From Cohnella pontilimi (GTDB lineage Bacteria > Bacillota > Bacilli > Paenibacillales > Paenibacillaceae), in assembly GCF_005049045.1 (NCBI RefSeq), contig NZ_SUPK01000001.1:496001-560000 (forward strand): a stretch of DNA of 64,000 bases, given 5' to 3'. The position numbers were made by a program, and so were the translations under genes. The notes beneath the pieces are model-generated. The model did not search any database. It was not told the DNA's origin and saw only the letters and a program-made list of their open reading frames with translations. This document shows, in pieces, positions 34,306 through 41,936 of this stretch. Position 1 is the first letter of the stretch; every line of letters begins with the position of its first letter.

Positions 34306-35175
34306 ATGAAACAAGCAAGTTCAGCAATCGGCAATGTTTCGATTTGTTTTTACGGGGCGGGCGCGATGGCCGAAGCGATATTGCGGGGACTGATCGAAGC
34401 GGGGCTCACCCGGGCGGACCGCATCATCGTCACGAACCGGCAAAATGCGGAGCGTCTCCGGGAGCTGCATTTACAGTACGGAGTCGTCCCGGCCATCGGA
34501 GAACAAGCGAAACAAGATGCGCTTCGCACTGCCGATATCGTGGTGCTCGGCATGAAGCCGAAAGATTCGGCATCCGCTCTTCGCGCCCTAGCCCCTCTTC
34601 TTCGCCAGGAACAGCTTATCGTCTCGGCGATCGCCGGCCTGTCCATCGATACAATCATGACGCTGCTGGGCGGCCAACGAGCCATCGTCCGTACGATGCC
34701 CAATACGTCCAGCACCATCGGGCTCGGGGCCACAGGCATTAGCTTCTCCTCTTCCGTTTCGGCGGTACAGCAAGAGATGGCACTCGCGATGTTCGGGGCC
34801 GTCGGGATCGCGACCGTTGTCGATGAGCCGTTGATCGAAGCCGTGAACGGCGTGTCCGGAAGCGGTCCCGCCTATGTCTATTATTTGATGGAAGCGATGA
34901 TCTCGACCGGCGTGGAGCTCGGCCTGACGACGGAAGCTGCGCGGGAGCTGACGGTTCAGACGGTGCGGGGCGCCGCCGAAATGGTGGCGAGCACCGGGGA
35001 AAATCCGGAGGAGCTGCGGAGAAAAGTGACGTCACCCGGCGGAACGACCCAAGCCGCGATCGACACGCTCGAACGTTATCGTTTTCAAGAAGGCATGAAT
35101 GCCGCCATTCTCCGCTGTGCCGAAAGAGCGCGGGAGATGGGCGAAGCGATACGCAGCGAAGCGATTGAAAGCTGA
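34306..35175 (+). CDS. proC: Pyrroline-5-carboxylate reductase
   Basis: Last enzyme of proline synthesis; 289 aa. The N-terminal Rossmann motif is YGAGAMAEAIL, the middle has RTMPNTSSTIGLGATGI, and the dimer/active-site signature is VSGSGPAYVYYLMEAMI followed by VTSPGGTTQAAI. It lies 12 bases after proA with TAAGGAG overlapping the proA stop. The next gene, mtnW, begins only 23 bases after its stop, with no terminator between. Confidence 0.96.
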   Translation: MKQASSAIGNVSICFYGAGAMAEAILRGLIEAGLTRADRIIVTNRQNAERLRELHLQYGVVPAIGEQAKQDALRTADIVVLGMKPKDSASALRALAPLLRQEQLIVSAIAGLSIDTIMTLLGGQRAIVRTMPNTSSTIGLGATGISFSSSVSAVQQEMALAMFGAVGIATVVDEPLIEAVNGVSGSGPAYVYYLMEAMISTGVELGLTTEAARELTVQTVRGAAEMVASTGENPEELRRKVTSPGGTTQAAIDTLERYRFQEGMNAAILRCAERAREMGEAIRSEAIES

Positions 35176-35198
35176 GGAATCGATGATAAAGAGGTGTC

Positions 35199-36434
35199 TT
35201 GAAACGTATGAACGGATATAGCACGGCGACCTATCGGGTATTTGACGAACAAGCCGATTTCGAGAAAAAAGCGCTCGGCATCGCAGTCGGTTTGACCGTC
35301 GGCAGTTGGACAGAGCTTCCGGAAACAACCAAGCGGCGGATGGAAAAACATCTCGGCCAAGTCGTTTCGATCGATGTCCATGAGCCGGACTCAAGCGGCG
35401 GAGACGAACGTTACGCGGACATCACGATCGCATATCCCGATATTAACTTCAGCCGGGATTTGCCTGCCCTGCTCGTCACCGCGTTCGGTAAACTCTCGAT
35501 GGACGGAAAGATCAAGCTGCTCGACCTTCAGCCGTCGGGGGAATTTCTCAGCGCGTTCCCCGGACCGAAGTTCGGTGCAAAAGGCGTTCGAGCGTTGCTT
35601 GGCGTCCACGATCGGCCGTTGGTGATGAGCATATTTAAATCCGTGATCGGCTATGATTTGGAAGGATTGCGGGAGCAGTTCCTGCAGCAGGCGCTCGGCG
35701 GAGTCGATTTGATCAAGGACGACGAGATTTTGTTCGAAAATCCGCTCTCTCCGTTGGAGAAGCGGGTCAACGTTTGCCAGGAAGCCGCCAAGCAAGCAAG
35801 GGAAACAACCGGTCAACAGCTGATTTATTTCACCAACCTGACTGGGCCTACTTTCAAGCTGAGGGACAATGCCAAACGCGCCATCGACGCGGGAGCGAAC
35901 GGACTATTGTTTAACGTGCTCGCCTACGGCTTCGACGCTTTGGCCGAGCTGGCCGCCGACCCGGAAATTCGCGTGCCGATCGCCGCTCACCCGGCTATGG
36001 CCGGCGCCGTGTATCCGTCGCCCTATCACGGCATCGCCGCACCTTTGCTTCTAGGCAAGCTCATGCGGATCGCCGGCGCGGATTTGTCGTTGTTCCCTTC
36101 CCCCTACGGATCCGTTGTGATGCCGAAGGAAGAAAATTTGGCGGTGCGGGACTCCCTCTTGAATGACAAGCTTCCTCAGGCACCCGTCTTTCCCGTTCCG
36201 TCCGCCGGTATTCATCCCGGACTCGTCCCGCTCATTCTCCACGACTTCGGACCGGAAGTCGTCGTCAATGCGGGCGGCGGTGTTCACGGTCATCCCGGAG
36301 GCGCCGCGGCAGGCGGACAAGCTTTCCGTCAAGCGGTCGACGCGGTAAGAAGCGGTGTCAGCCTGGAGGCTTACGCCGAGACGCATCCGGAGCTTCGCTC
36401 CGCCATCCAACGTTGGGGGGTACGCACATCTTGA
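35199..36434 (+). CDS. mtnW: RuBisCO-like 2,3-diketo-5-methylthiopentyl-1-phosphate enolase
   Basis: Form IV RuBisCO-like protein of 411 aa that enolises 2,3-diketo-5-methylthiopentyl-1-phosphate in methionine salvage. The carbamylated-Lys motif is DLIKDDEILF. The phosphate-site blocks are SAGIHPGLVPLIL and NAGGGVHGHPGGAAAGG, and the barrel contains FNVLAYGFDALAELA. The start may be TTG 35199 or ATG 35208; AAAGAGGTG lies close to the first and rather far from the second. It follows proC by 23 bases and overlaps mtnX by 4 bases (TTGA), so it should be read from the T-box-controlled transcript. Confidence 0.93.
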   Translation: MKRMNGYSTATYRVFDEQADFEKKALGIAVGLTVGSWTELPETTKRRMEKHLGQVVSIDVHEPDSSGGDERYADITIAYPDINFSRDLPALLVTAFGKLSMDGKIKLLDLQPSGEFLSAFPGPKFGAKGVRALLGVHDRPLVMSIFKSVIGYDLEGLREQFLQQALGGVDLIKDDEILFENPLSPLEKRVNVCQEAAKQARETTGQQLIYFTNLTGPTFKLRDNAKRAIDAGANGLLFNVLAYGFDALAELAADPEIRVPIAAHPAMAGAVYPSPYHGIAAPLLLGKLMRIAGADLSLFPSPYGSVVMPKEENLAVRDSLLNDKLPQAPVFPVPSAGIHPGLVPLILHDFGPEVVVNAGGGVHGHPGGAAAGGQAFRQAVDAVRSGVSLEAYAETHPELRSAIQRWGVRTS

Positions 36435-37138
36435 GTGTTTCAGCACAGTCCGGCGCCCAGTCCGAAACCCTTTTTCCAAGACCGCCGGTCCTTTTCTGCG
36501 ACTTCGACGGTACCATTACGTTAAGCGATAATATCGTCGCCATCATGCAAAAGTACAAGCCGAAGGGCGTGGAAGCCATTATCGATGAGATTGTGAGCGA
36601 GACCAAGTCGATCCGGCAAGGCGTCGGGGAAATGTTCGCGCTGCTTCCTTCGTCATTAAAAGAAGAAATCCGCTCGTTCGTGATCGAAACGGCGGGCATC
36701 CGCCCGGGTTTTGCCGAACTGCTGGCTTGGTGCAAAGAGCATGACGTTCCCTTCTACGTGACCAGCGGCGGCATCGATTTCTTCGTTTATCCGCTGCTCG
36801 AGCCGTTCGGCATCCCCGCCGATCATATTTATTGCAACGGCAGCGATTTTGAAGGAGAACGAATCCGGATTACTTGGCCGCATGCCTGCGACGAAAAATG
36901 TGATAACGATTGCGGCATGTGCAAAGTAAGCGTGATCCGCCGTTTCACGCGCGACGATTATTACCGCATTCTGATCGGCGACAGCGTCACCGATTTTGCG
37001 GGAGCCAAGCTGGCCGACCTTGTTTTCTCCAGATCGCATTTAACGAACAAATGTCGGGAGCTCGGTCTTCCTCACATTCCGTTCGAGACGTTCCACGATA
37101 TCGTCCGTCACTTGGACCAGGGAGGAATGGCCCGATGA
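36431..37138 (+). CDS. mtnX: 2-hydroxy-3-keto-5-methylthiopentenyl-1-phosphate phosphatase
   Basis: HAD-superfamily phosphatase of 235 aa, the step after MtnW, yielding the acireductone. HAD motif I is LFCDFDGTITLSDN with the nucleophilic Asp, motif II is the Ser in YVTSGGIDFFV, and motif IV is LIGDSVTDFAGAKLAD. The four-Cys stretch in HACDEKCDNDCGMC resembles that of Bacillus MtnX. I place the start at TTG 36431, which overlaps the mtnW stop as TTGA behind a G-run and gives exactly the length of the Bacillus enzyme as I recall it. The longer TTG at 36413 lacks a ribosome site. Confidence 0.92.
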   Translation: MSVSAQSGAQSETLFPRPPVLFCDFDGTITLSDNIVAIMQKYKPKGVEAIIDEIVSETKSIRQGVGEMFALLPSSLKEEIRSFVIETAGIRPGFAELLAWCKEHDVPFYVTSGGIDFFVYPLLEPFGIPADHIYCNGSDFEGERIRITWPHACDEKCDNDCGMCKVSVIRRFTRDDYYRILIGDSVTDFAGAKLADLVFSRSHLTNKCRELGLPHIPFETFHDIVRHLDQGGMAR

Positions 37139-37785
37139 ACTTTGCCGATATTGCTTTGGAAGAGAAACAGCGCGTACTTCGCGAATTGTCGTCGGTCAAA
37201 GCGGATTTTGCGGCGCGCGGTATGTTCGCCGGCACGAGCGGCAACTTGTCTATGCGCGTGGGCGAATTCCAACCGGATTCGTTTCATTTTGCGATAACCG
37301 CAAGCGGGAAAGATAAATCGTTATCGACGCCGGAGGACTTCCTGTTCGTCGATCAATCCGGCAAGCCTTGCGAAACAACGCGCTTAAAGCCGTCCGCGGA
37401 GACGGTCATCCACTGTGAAATCTATCGTCTGACCGGCTGCGGCGCGATTTACCATACCCACTCTGTGTTCAACAATTTGGTGTCTGAGTATTTTGGGGAT
37501 CGAAAGTCCGTACCCGTGGATGGAGTCGAGTTGATCAAGGCGTTTAACATTTGGGACGAAGAAGCTCATATCGATGTACCGATCGTCTCCAACTTCGCCG
37601 ACGTCCCCCGAATCGTACCCGAAATTACGGATCGGCTGGAATCGCGGATACCCGGCATCCTGCTGCGCAAGCACGGCATCTACGCCTGGGGCCGCGACGG
37701 GTTCGAAGCCAAACGCCACCTGGAAGCCTTCGAATTTTTATTCGAGTATGCGTACCGGTGGGAATTGTTGAAGGCGATTCGATAA
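37135..37785 (+). CDS. mtnB: Methylthioribulose-1-phosphate dehydratase
   Basis: Class II aldolase/adducin-family zinc enzyme (216 aa) that dehydrates methylthioribulose-1-phosphate, the step before MtnW. The zinc ligands are in IYHTHSVFN and in LLRKHGIYAWG, and the phosphate loop is GTSGNLSMR. The ATG overlaps the mtnX stop as ATGA. In Bacillus the next gene is mtnD (acireductone dioxygenase); here a strong terminator follows instead, so mtnD must be elsewhere or replaced. Confidence 0.94.
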   Translation: MNFADIALEEKQRVLRELSSVKADFAARGMFAGTSGNLSMRVGEFQPDSFHFAITASGKDKSLSTPEDFLFVDQSGKPCETTRLKPSAETVIHCEIYRLTGCGAIYHTHSVFNNLVSEYFGDRKSVPVDGVELIKAFNIWDEEAHIDVPIVSNFADVPRIVPEITDRLESRIPGILLRKHGIYAWGRDGFEAKRHLEAFEFLFEYAYRWELLKAIR

Positions 37786-37790
37786 GCGTC

Positions 37791-37821
37791 AAAATGGCGG
37801 CCGAATGGGCCGCCATTTTTC
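37791..37821 (+). terminator. Rho-independent terminator after mtnB
   Basis: ATGGCGGCC pairs with GGCCGCCAT around a GAATG loop and is followed by TTTTT on the plus strand. It starts 6 bases past the mtnB stop and ends the pro-mtn operon. Confidence 0.93.
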
Positions 37822-37823
37822 AT

Positions 37824-38029
37824 TCACACTTCCCTATATAGGATGTTTTTCAATACGGCTTCCGACCGGATCAACCGCACAAGCAGCATGATCAGCAGGA
37901 TCAAGTACACACTAACTGATCCGTGTAGAACTCACCGATTTGTTCCTCGCTCGAGAACAGCTTCGCCAATCCCGCCATGAGAAATCTGGCCGAAAGTATC
38001 CCTTGCACTATATAGCTGATCCATTTCAC
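37824..38029 (-). pseudogene. DoxX-family membrane protein, internally deleted and frameshifted
   Basis: From GTG 38029 (AAGGAG 11 bases upstream) the frame reads VKWISYIVQGILSARFLMAG, then LAKLFSSEEQ, the typical first helix and loop of a DoxX protein. It stops at a TGA after 42 codons (37901). A different frame directly downstream encodes a membrane helix and a basic tail, VYLILLIMLLVRLIRSE, ending in a TGA at 37826..37824, as expected for the C-terminus of the same family. The middle, about 60 residues in intact DoxX proteins (about 120-130 aa), is missing. I read this as a deletion remnant. It is third in a row with the arsR and SRPBCC genes, a common partner order for DoxX. Confidence 0.7.
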
Positions 38030-38044
38030 GTGATCTCTCACTCC

Positions 38045-38527
38045 TTACTGGGATTGGAGTTTCGCGAGCAGCTCATCCAGTCGATCCATCAGTTCCATGG
38101 CGCCTTCCGTCATGCCGGATTGCAGGACTCCTTCGCGTACCTCCACTGACGGGTACAGCGAAACTTCCGTAAACTTCGTTTTACCGCCCGGCAATTCCTC
38201 GAACGTCGTCGTCACGAGTCCGACCGAGCCGGGGTATCCCTCGTATTCGTAAGTGTTGACGATCCTCTCCGGAGCGGCCACTTCATGATAAACGCCGTGG
38301 TGAGCATGCACATTCCCGTCGGGATCATCGTGGATGTATCTCCAAACGCCGCCCTTTTCCACTTCCATCCGATCCACCGTCGTTTTCAGATTTCTCGGTC
38401 CCCACCAGTCCGGAACTGTAGCCGGGTTCGTGTACGTTCGAAAAACGAGATCACGAGGGGCATCGAAGATACGGGTAATCACAATTTCCTGCTTTCCTTG
38501 TTCGGCGATAACGCTAGTTTTGGACAT
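38045..38527 (-). CDS. SRPBCC (AHSA1/START-like) domain protein
   Basis: Small cytoplasmic helix-grip protein of 160 aa. Family marks are VITRIFDAPRDLVFRTYTNP near the start, VPDWWGPRN, GGVWRYIHDDPDG, and a C-terminal amphipathic helix MTEGAMELMDRLDELLA. These proteins hold hydrophobic ligands in a central cavity; the ligand is unknown. It lies 22 bases after an ArsR-type repressor and before a DoxX remnant. This trio is frequent in Gram-positive bacteria and usually forms a repressor-controlled stress operon. Confidence 0.9.
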   Translation of the reverse strand: MSKTSVIAEQGKQEIVITRIFDAPRDLVFRTYTNPATVPDWWGPRNLKTTVDRMEVEKGGVWRYIHDDPDGNVHAHHGVYHEVAAPERIVNTYEYEGYPGSVGLVTTTFEELPGGKTKFTEVSLYPSVEVREGVLQSGMTEGAMELMDRLDELLAKLQSQ

Positions 38528-38549
38528 CTTAATCTCTCCTTTTCATCCA

Positions 38550-38888
38550 TCAGCCGTTGTTTTGGACATTCTCGCTCTCTTGCACCTTTTTCAGCAATTG
38601 TTCAAGCCGGTCAAACTGCTCTTCCTTGATCTGAGTGAAGGTCTCCAACCAGTGATTCATCTCGATCAGCGGCGTCGGACACAGCGAGTAAATTCGGCGG
38701 TTTGCATCAATTTGCACATTGACGAGGCCGGCTTCAGCTAGTACGTGCAGATGCTTGGATGATTGAGGGAGCCGAAGTCCAAGCTTCTGAGCGATTTCGC
38801 CGACCGTCAGCGCACCGCAATCGCGCAGCAATTCGACGATGTTGAACCGGTTGGGCTCAGCGAGCGCACTGAGCGTTGCGAATGTCAT
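38550..38888 (-). CDS. ArsR/SmtB-family transcriptional repressor
   Basis: Winged-helix repressor of 112 aa. The HTH reads LTVGEIAQKLGLRLPQSSKHL, preceded by LSALAEPNRFNIVELL. There is no CxC or other obvious metal-binding cysteine motif in the recognition helix (only Cys24 and a late Cys are present), so it probably senses something other than arsenic or cadmium. It is the first gene of the arsR-SRPBCC-doxX cluster. Upstream are several perfect palindromes likely to include its operator. Confidence 0.92.
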   Translation of the reverse strand: MTFATLSALAEPNRFNIVELLRDCGALTVGEIAQKLGLRLPQSSKHLHVLAEAGLVNVQIDANRRIYSLCPTPLIEMNHWLETFTQIKEEQFDRLEQLLKKVQESENVQNNG

Positions 38889-38949
38889 ATCGGGATTGCC
38901 TCCTTTCCAAATGAATCCAATGTTTGTTTGATTCCAATTTACACCTTCG

Positions 38950-38986
38950 GGAAATTTCCGTCAAGGGAAATTTCCTCTAGAGGAAA
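38950..38986 (-). promoter_or_regulatory. Palindrome cluster upstream of arsR, candidate operator
   Basis: Two copies of the perfect palindrome GGAAATTTCC (38950-38959 and 38966-38975), 16 bases apart, run into a 16-base perfect palindrome TTTCCTCTAGAGGAAA (38971-38986). They lie 62-98 bases upstream of the arsR start. Such stacked dyads suit a dimeric repressor; binding by the adjacent ArsR is inferred. Confidence 0.55.
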
Positions 38987-39001
38987 ATTTATTTTGCTTG
39001 C

Positions 39002-39048
39002 AAAACAAAAACGAAGTGCCGTCATTGTTGACAATTGGCACTCCGTTT
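39002..39048 (-). terminator. Rho-independent terminator after the DUF2500 gene
   Basis: AAACGAAGTGCC and GGCACTCCGTTT pair over 11 of 12 positions around a 16-base loop. On the minus strand TTTTTGTTTTG follows. It starts 25 bases past the DUF2500 stop codon. Confidence 0.88.
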
Positions 39049-39072
39049 AACGTGTTCATATGGATCCTGATC

Positions 39073-39474
39073 TCAAAATGCCTCGACGCTTCTTTCACGC
39101 TGGAAGCCCAAATAACGAGTCCCCTGAAAGGTCAGCTTGCCGAAGTCACCATCCGCGAGCAGGCCGAATTCGTGGCCTTGAATCGCAAACTCCATCCGGT
39201 CCCCGCTTTCCACTTCAAATGTGGCGTAATACCAGGTGCTGGAATGGACGGAATGATCGTTTACGCCGCCTCCGTGACTGTGAGATACATCCGTCCGTTT
39301 GCTTACCAGCCGCGCTTCTACCGTCAATACAGGCTGCGCGTTATTGCGGCTCCATTGGAGGATCCCTTTCCCAATACTGAACACAATGACTCCGATAATG
39401 ACAAAGAACACCAAAGGAAAAAGTATCCCGAAAAATCCGAAGCCCGCATCGCTCGGTGGAAACATGACGACCAC
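39073..39474 (-). CDS. DUF2500-family membrane protein
   Basis: Protein of 133 aa with one N-terminal hydrophobic segment (about residues 12-36, GFFGILFPLVFFVIIGVIVFS) and a small beta-rich domain. It has the DUF2500 signature: NNAQPVLTVEARLVSKRT, WYYATFEVESGDRMEF, GLLADGDFGKLTFQGTRYLGF. Family function is not known. It is monocistronic, with its own terminator, and the gap upstream contains the dnaD terminator. Confidence 0.85.
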   Translation of the reverse strand: MVVMFPPSDAGFGFFGILFPLVFFVIIGVIVFSIGKGILQWSRNNAQPVLTVEARLVSKRTDVSHSHGGGVNDHSVHSSTWYYATFEVESGDRMEFAIQGHEFGLLADGDFGKLTFQGTRYLGFQRERSVEAF

Positions 39475-39551
39475 TCCCCCATCATCGGCCTACTTGCCGT
39501 GAACTACCCATTTGATACATACGATTCCGCACACCAAAAAGTTACAATAAC

Positions 39552-39583
39552 AAAAACGAACCTCCCCAAAAGGAAGGTTCGTT
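39552..39583 (-). terminator. Rho-independent terminator downstream of dnaD and the repeat cluster
   Basis: AACGAACCT pairs with AGGTTCGTT around an 11-base loop, and TTTTGTTATTG follows on the minus strand. It lies 260 bases past the dnaD stop, so the repeat region between is probably transcribed. Confidence 0.85.
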
Positions 39584-39613
39584 CAAAAAGCCTGATCGCC
39601 GGCTCGTTCCGTG

Positions 39614-39806
39614 TGCTGTAGCTCTATTTCGCCAACCTGCAGACAAAATTTCATATGAACACTATGCGCAATTCTATTTCGCGAAATTGGAGAGCTGCTT
39701 GCCGCCGGAAGGCTTCGAAATGGTTGCTGCAATTTGGCGAAATGAAGTTGCAGCACATTCCAGCGCCTTATCCGCCTCCGTAATTTGGCGAAATACAACT
39801 ACAGCA
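39614..39806. repeat. Cluster of 22-base TTGGCGAAAT repeats in an intergenic gap
   Basis: Three related 22-mers share TTGGCGAAATNNANNTNCAGCA: 39614-39635 (reverse strand), 39734-39755 and 39785-39806 (forward). The first and third agree at 20 of 22 positions. Between them is the perfect 12-base palindrome ATTTCGCGAAAT (39676-39687) with a partial fourth copy. The inverted orientation allows the transcript to fold. No convincing gene lies here. It looks like a REP/BIME-like small interspersed repeat. Confidence 0.65.
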
Positions 39807-39844
39807 AAGTTAGGCTAGAATCTCTTCCCATTGGTCTTCCAGAC

Positions 39845-40573
39845 CTACCGGCCCGTGCGAAATTTTTGCGTGTGCGCACGCGCCTCTTCGACCGTGGTGA
39901 CCCGGTTCCGGCCCCAATCGAGCAAGATGCGGTCGATGTAGCGAAAATGAAGCTTGCCCGCAAACACGGACTCCTTCAAGGCGAAAAGGACGAGATCCTC
40001 ATCGTACTTGTCTTTGTCGAGCCAGCCGTTGATCGTTTCGACTTCCATCGGCGACAGCGGCCGTCCGAATTCTTGTTCGAAAACGGCGAACAGATTGGTG
40101 GCGCCGCCGAACACCGAAGTCTTGGTTACCGACTGCCTCAGGGGATAAAGGGAATCCGCGGGATCGCCCGCCCCGAGGGACACTTCCCCGCCGCCGGTGC
40201 GGAGCGGCAGTTCGCCTGCGGCGAGAAGCGCTCCGATTTTCTGGAACAGACCGGACAAGTTGTACCGGTCCGATTGGACCCCGGTCACCGGATCGAACAC
40301 TTCGTCGATAGCCACCAGCCCTTGTTTCACCAGCTTCTGCATCGCTTGTCCGACAACGGCGGGCGACGACCCGAGCCGCTCCTGAAGCTGCTCCATCGTC
40401 GGGAACTCGTTTTGCTCTAACTGACGGAATGCCATCAGCTGGATGAGCAGCATACCCTCGGTGTCGCTCAGTTTCAACGCCCGATACGTGCGCAGAAGCG
40501 CATAGGGAATGCTCACCGCACCGTCCAAGTATGCTTCCGCCAAACCGCGCGCAATGCCGCCCCGGCCTTCCAT
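39845..40573 (-). CDS. dnaD: DNA replication initiation protein DnaD
   Basis: Primosome component (242 aa) that helps DnaB and DnaI load the replicative helicase in Firmicutes. The N-terminal winged-helix domain begins GAVSIPYALLRTYRALKLSDTE. The C-terminal DnaB_2/DnaD-like domain contains FGRPLSPMEVETINGWLD and the YIDRILLDW helix. It is 31 bases after asnS, the same neighbour as in Bacillus, but nth does not follow. Confidence 0.94.
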   Translation of the reverse strand: MEGRGGIARGLAEAYLDGAVSIPYALLRTYRALKLSDTEGMLLIQLMAFRQLEQNEFPTMEQLQERLGSSPAVVGQAMQKLVKQGLVAIDEVFDPVTGVQSDRYNLSGLFQKIGALLAAGELPLRTGGGEVSLGAGDPADSLYPLRQSVTKTSVFGGATNLFAVFEQEFGRPLSPMEVETINGWLDKDKYDEDLVLFALKESVFAGKLHFRYIDRILLDWGRNRVTTVEEARAHTQKFRTGR

Positions 40574-40604
40574 CTTTGTATCCCCCTTTTGCGAGATCTA
40601 GGCG

Positions 40605-41906
40605 TTATGGATAAAGCCGGTACAGCATGCGAGGGAACGGAATCGTCTCCCGTACATGATCCAGTCCGCAAATCCAGGCTACGGTACGCTCCAAGCCGAG
40701 ACCGAATCCGGAATGCGGCACCGTGCCGTAGCGGCGTAAATCCATATACCACTGATAAGCTTCCGATGACAAATCATGCTCCTTGAAGCGCTGTTCCATC
40801 AGCTCCGGATCGTCGATCCGCTGCGAGCCGCCGATGATTTCCCCGTAACCTTCCGGAGCGATCATGTCGGCGCACAGCACCACTTCCGGACGATTCGGAT
40901 CCGGCTTCATATAGAAAGCCTTGATTCCCGTCGGATAATGGGTGATGAACATCGGACGGTCGAATTTCTCAGCCAGCGCCGTTTCATGCGGAGCGCCGAA
41001 ATCCTCGCCCCAAGGAAGCTCCATGCCCAATTCTTTCAGCATGTCGATCGCTTGATCGTACGTGATGCGCGGGAACGGCGGTTTCACCCGCTCGAGCGCC
41101 GCAATGTCGCGGCCGAGCGTTTCCAGCTCGGGCCGGCAGTTTTTCAGCACTTCGCCTACTACGTGCGAGACGAATTGTTCCTGAACGCGCAAGTTTTCTT
41201 CGTGATCGACGAAGGCCATTTCCGGCTCGATCATCCAGAACTCGATGAGGTGACGGCGCGTTTTGGACTTTTCCGCCCGGAACGTAGGGCCGAAGGAATA
41301 CACTTTCCCCAGCGCCATCGCTGCGGCTTCCATGTAGAGCTGGCCGCTCTGCGTCAAGTAGGCGTCTTCATCAAAATATTTGATATGGAACAGCTCCGTC
41401 GTCCCTTCCGCCGATGACGGCGTCAGAATCGGCGGGTCGACGAGCGTAAAGCCTCTCTCGTCAAAAAAGCTTTGGACCGCCGAAATGATCTGCGCCCGAA
41501 TTTTCAGAATCGCCCGCTGTCTTGGCGCGCGAAGCCACAAATGCCGGTTGTCCATCAGGAAGTCGACCCCGTGCTCCTTCGGCGTAATCGGATAATCTTG
41601 GGTAACCTGAATCACTTCCACGCCGGTGACGGAAAGCTCGAATCCGGACGGACTGCGGGGATCTTCTCGCACGACGCCGGTGATGTAGAGTGAGCTCTCC
41701 TGGGTGAGCCGGCTTGCTTCCTCCCACACTTGTTCCGGCACTTCTTCCTTTACCAATACCCCTTGAATGTAGCCTGTCCCGTCACGCAACTGCAAAAACT
41801 GAATTTTGCCGCTGGAACGGCGGCGCGTCAGCCAGCAGCCGAACGTCACGCTCTCTCCGAGATGCCGGCCGACTTCTGCGATCACAATTTTTTGTTTGTT
41901 TTCCAT
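40605..41906 (-). CDS. asnS: Asparaginyl-tRNA synthetase
   Basis: Class IIb aminoacyl-tRNA synthetase of 433 aa. The N-terminal OB-fold binds the anticodon ([23 protein letters not shown] in two blocks). The catalytic domain has motif 2 ([18 protein letters not shown]) and motif 3 ([15 protein letters not shown]). AsnS rather than AspS is indicated by the length without the AspS insertion and by its place before dnaD. Only 30 bases separate it from ackA, so there is no room for a T-box leader of its own. Confidence 0.95.
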   Translation of the reverse strand: MENKQKIVIAEVGRHLGESVTFGCWLTRRRSSGKIQFLQLRDGTGYIQGVLVKEEVPEQVWEEASRLTQESSLYITGVVREDPRSPSGFELSVTGVEVIQVTQDYPITPKEHGVDFLMDNRHLWLRAPRQRAILKIRAQIISAVQSFFDERGFTLVDPPILTPSSAEGTTELFHIKYFDEDAYLTQSGQLYMEAAAMALGKVYSFGPTFRAEKSKTRRHLIEFWMIEPEMAFVDHEENLRVQEQFVSHVVGEVLKNCRPELETLGRDIAALERVKPPFPRITYDQAIDMLKELGMELPWGEDFGAPHETALAEKFDRPMFITHYPTGIKAFYMKPDPNRPEVVLCADMIAPEGYGEIIGGSQRIDDPELMEQRFKEHDLSSEAYQWYMDLRRYGTVPHSGFGLGLERTVAWICGLDHVRETIPFPRMLYRLYP

Positions 41907-41936
41907 TGCAACCTTTCCCCTTCCTCTACCTTCTTT

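Noticed and set aside
39785..40420. Plus-strand 211-codon frame opposite dnaD, starting in the repeats
   Set aside because: Antisense to dnaD and begins inside the repeat cluster; no domain recognised.
41907..41936. T-box leader for asnS
   Set aside because: Only 30 bases separate ackA and asnS, too short for such a leader.
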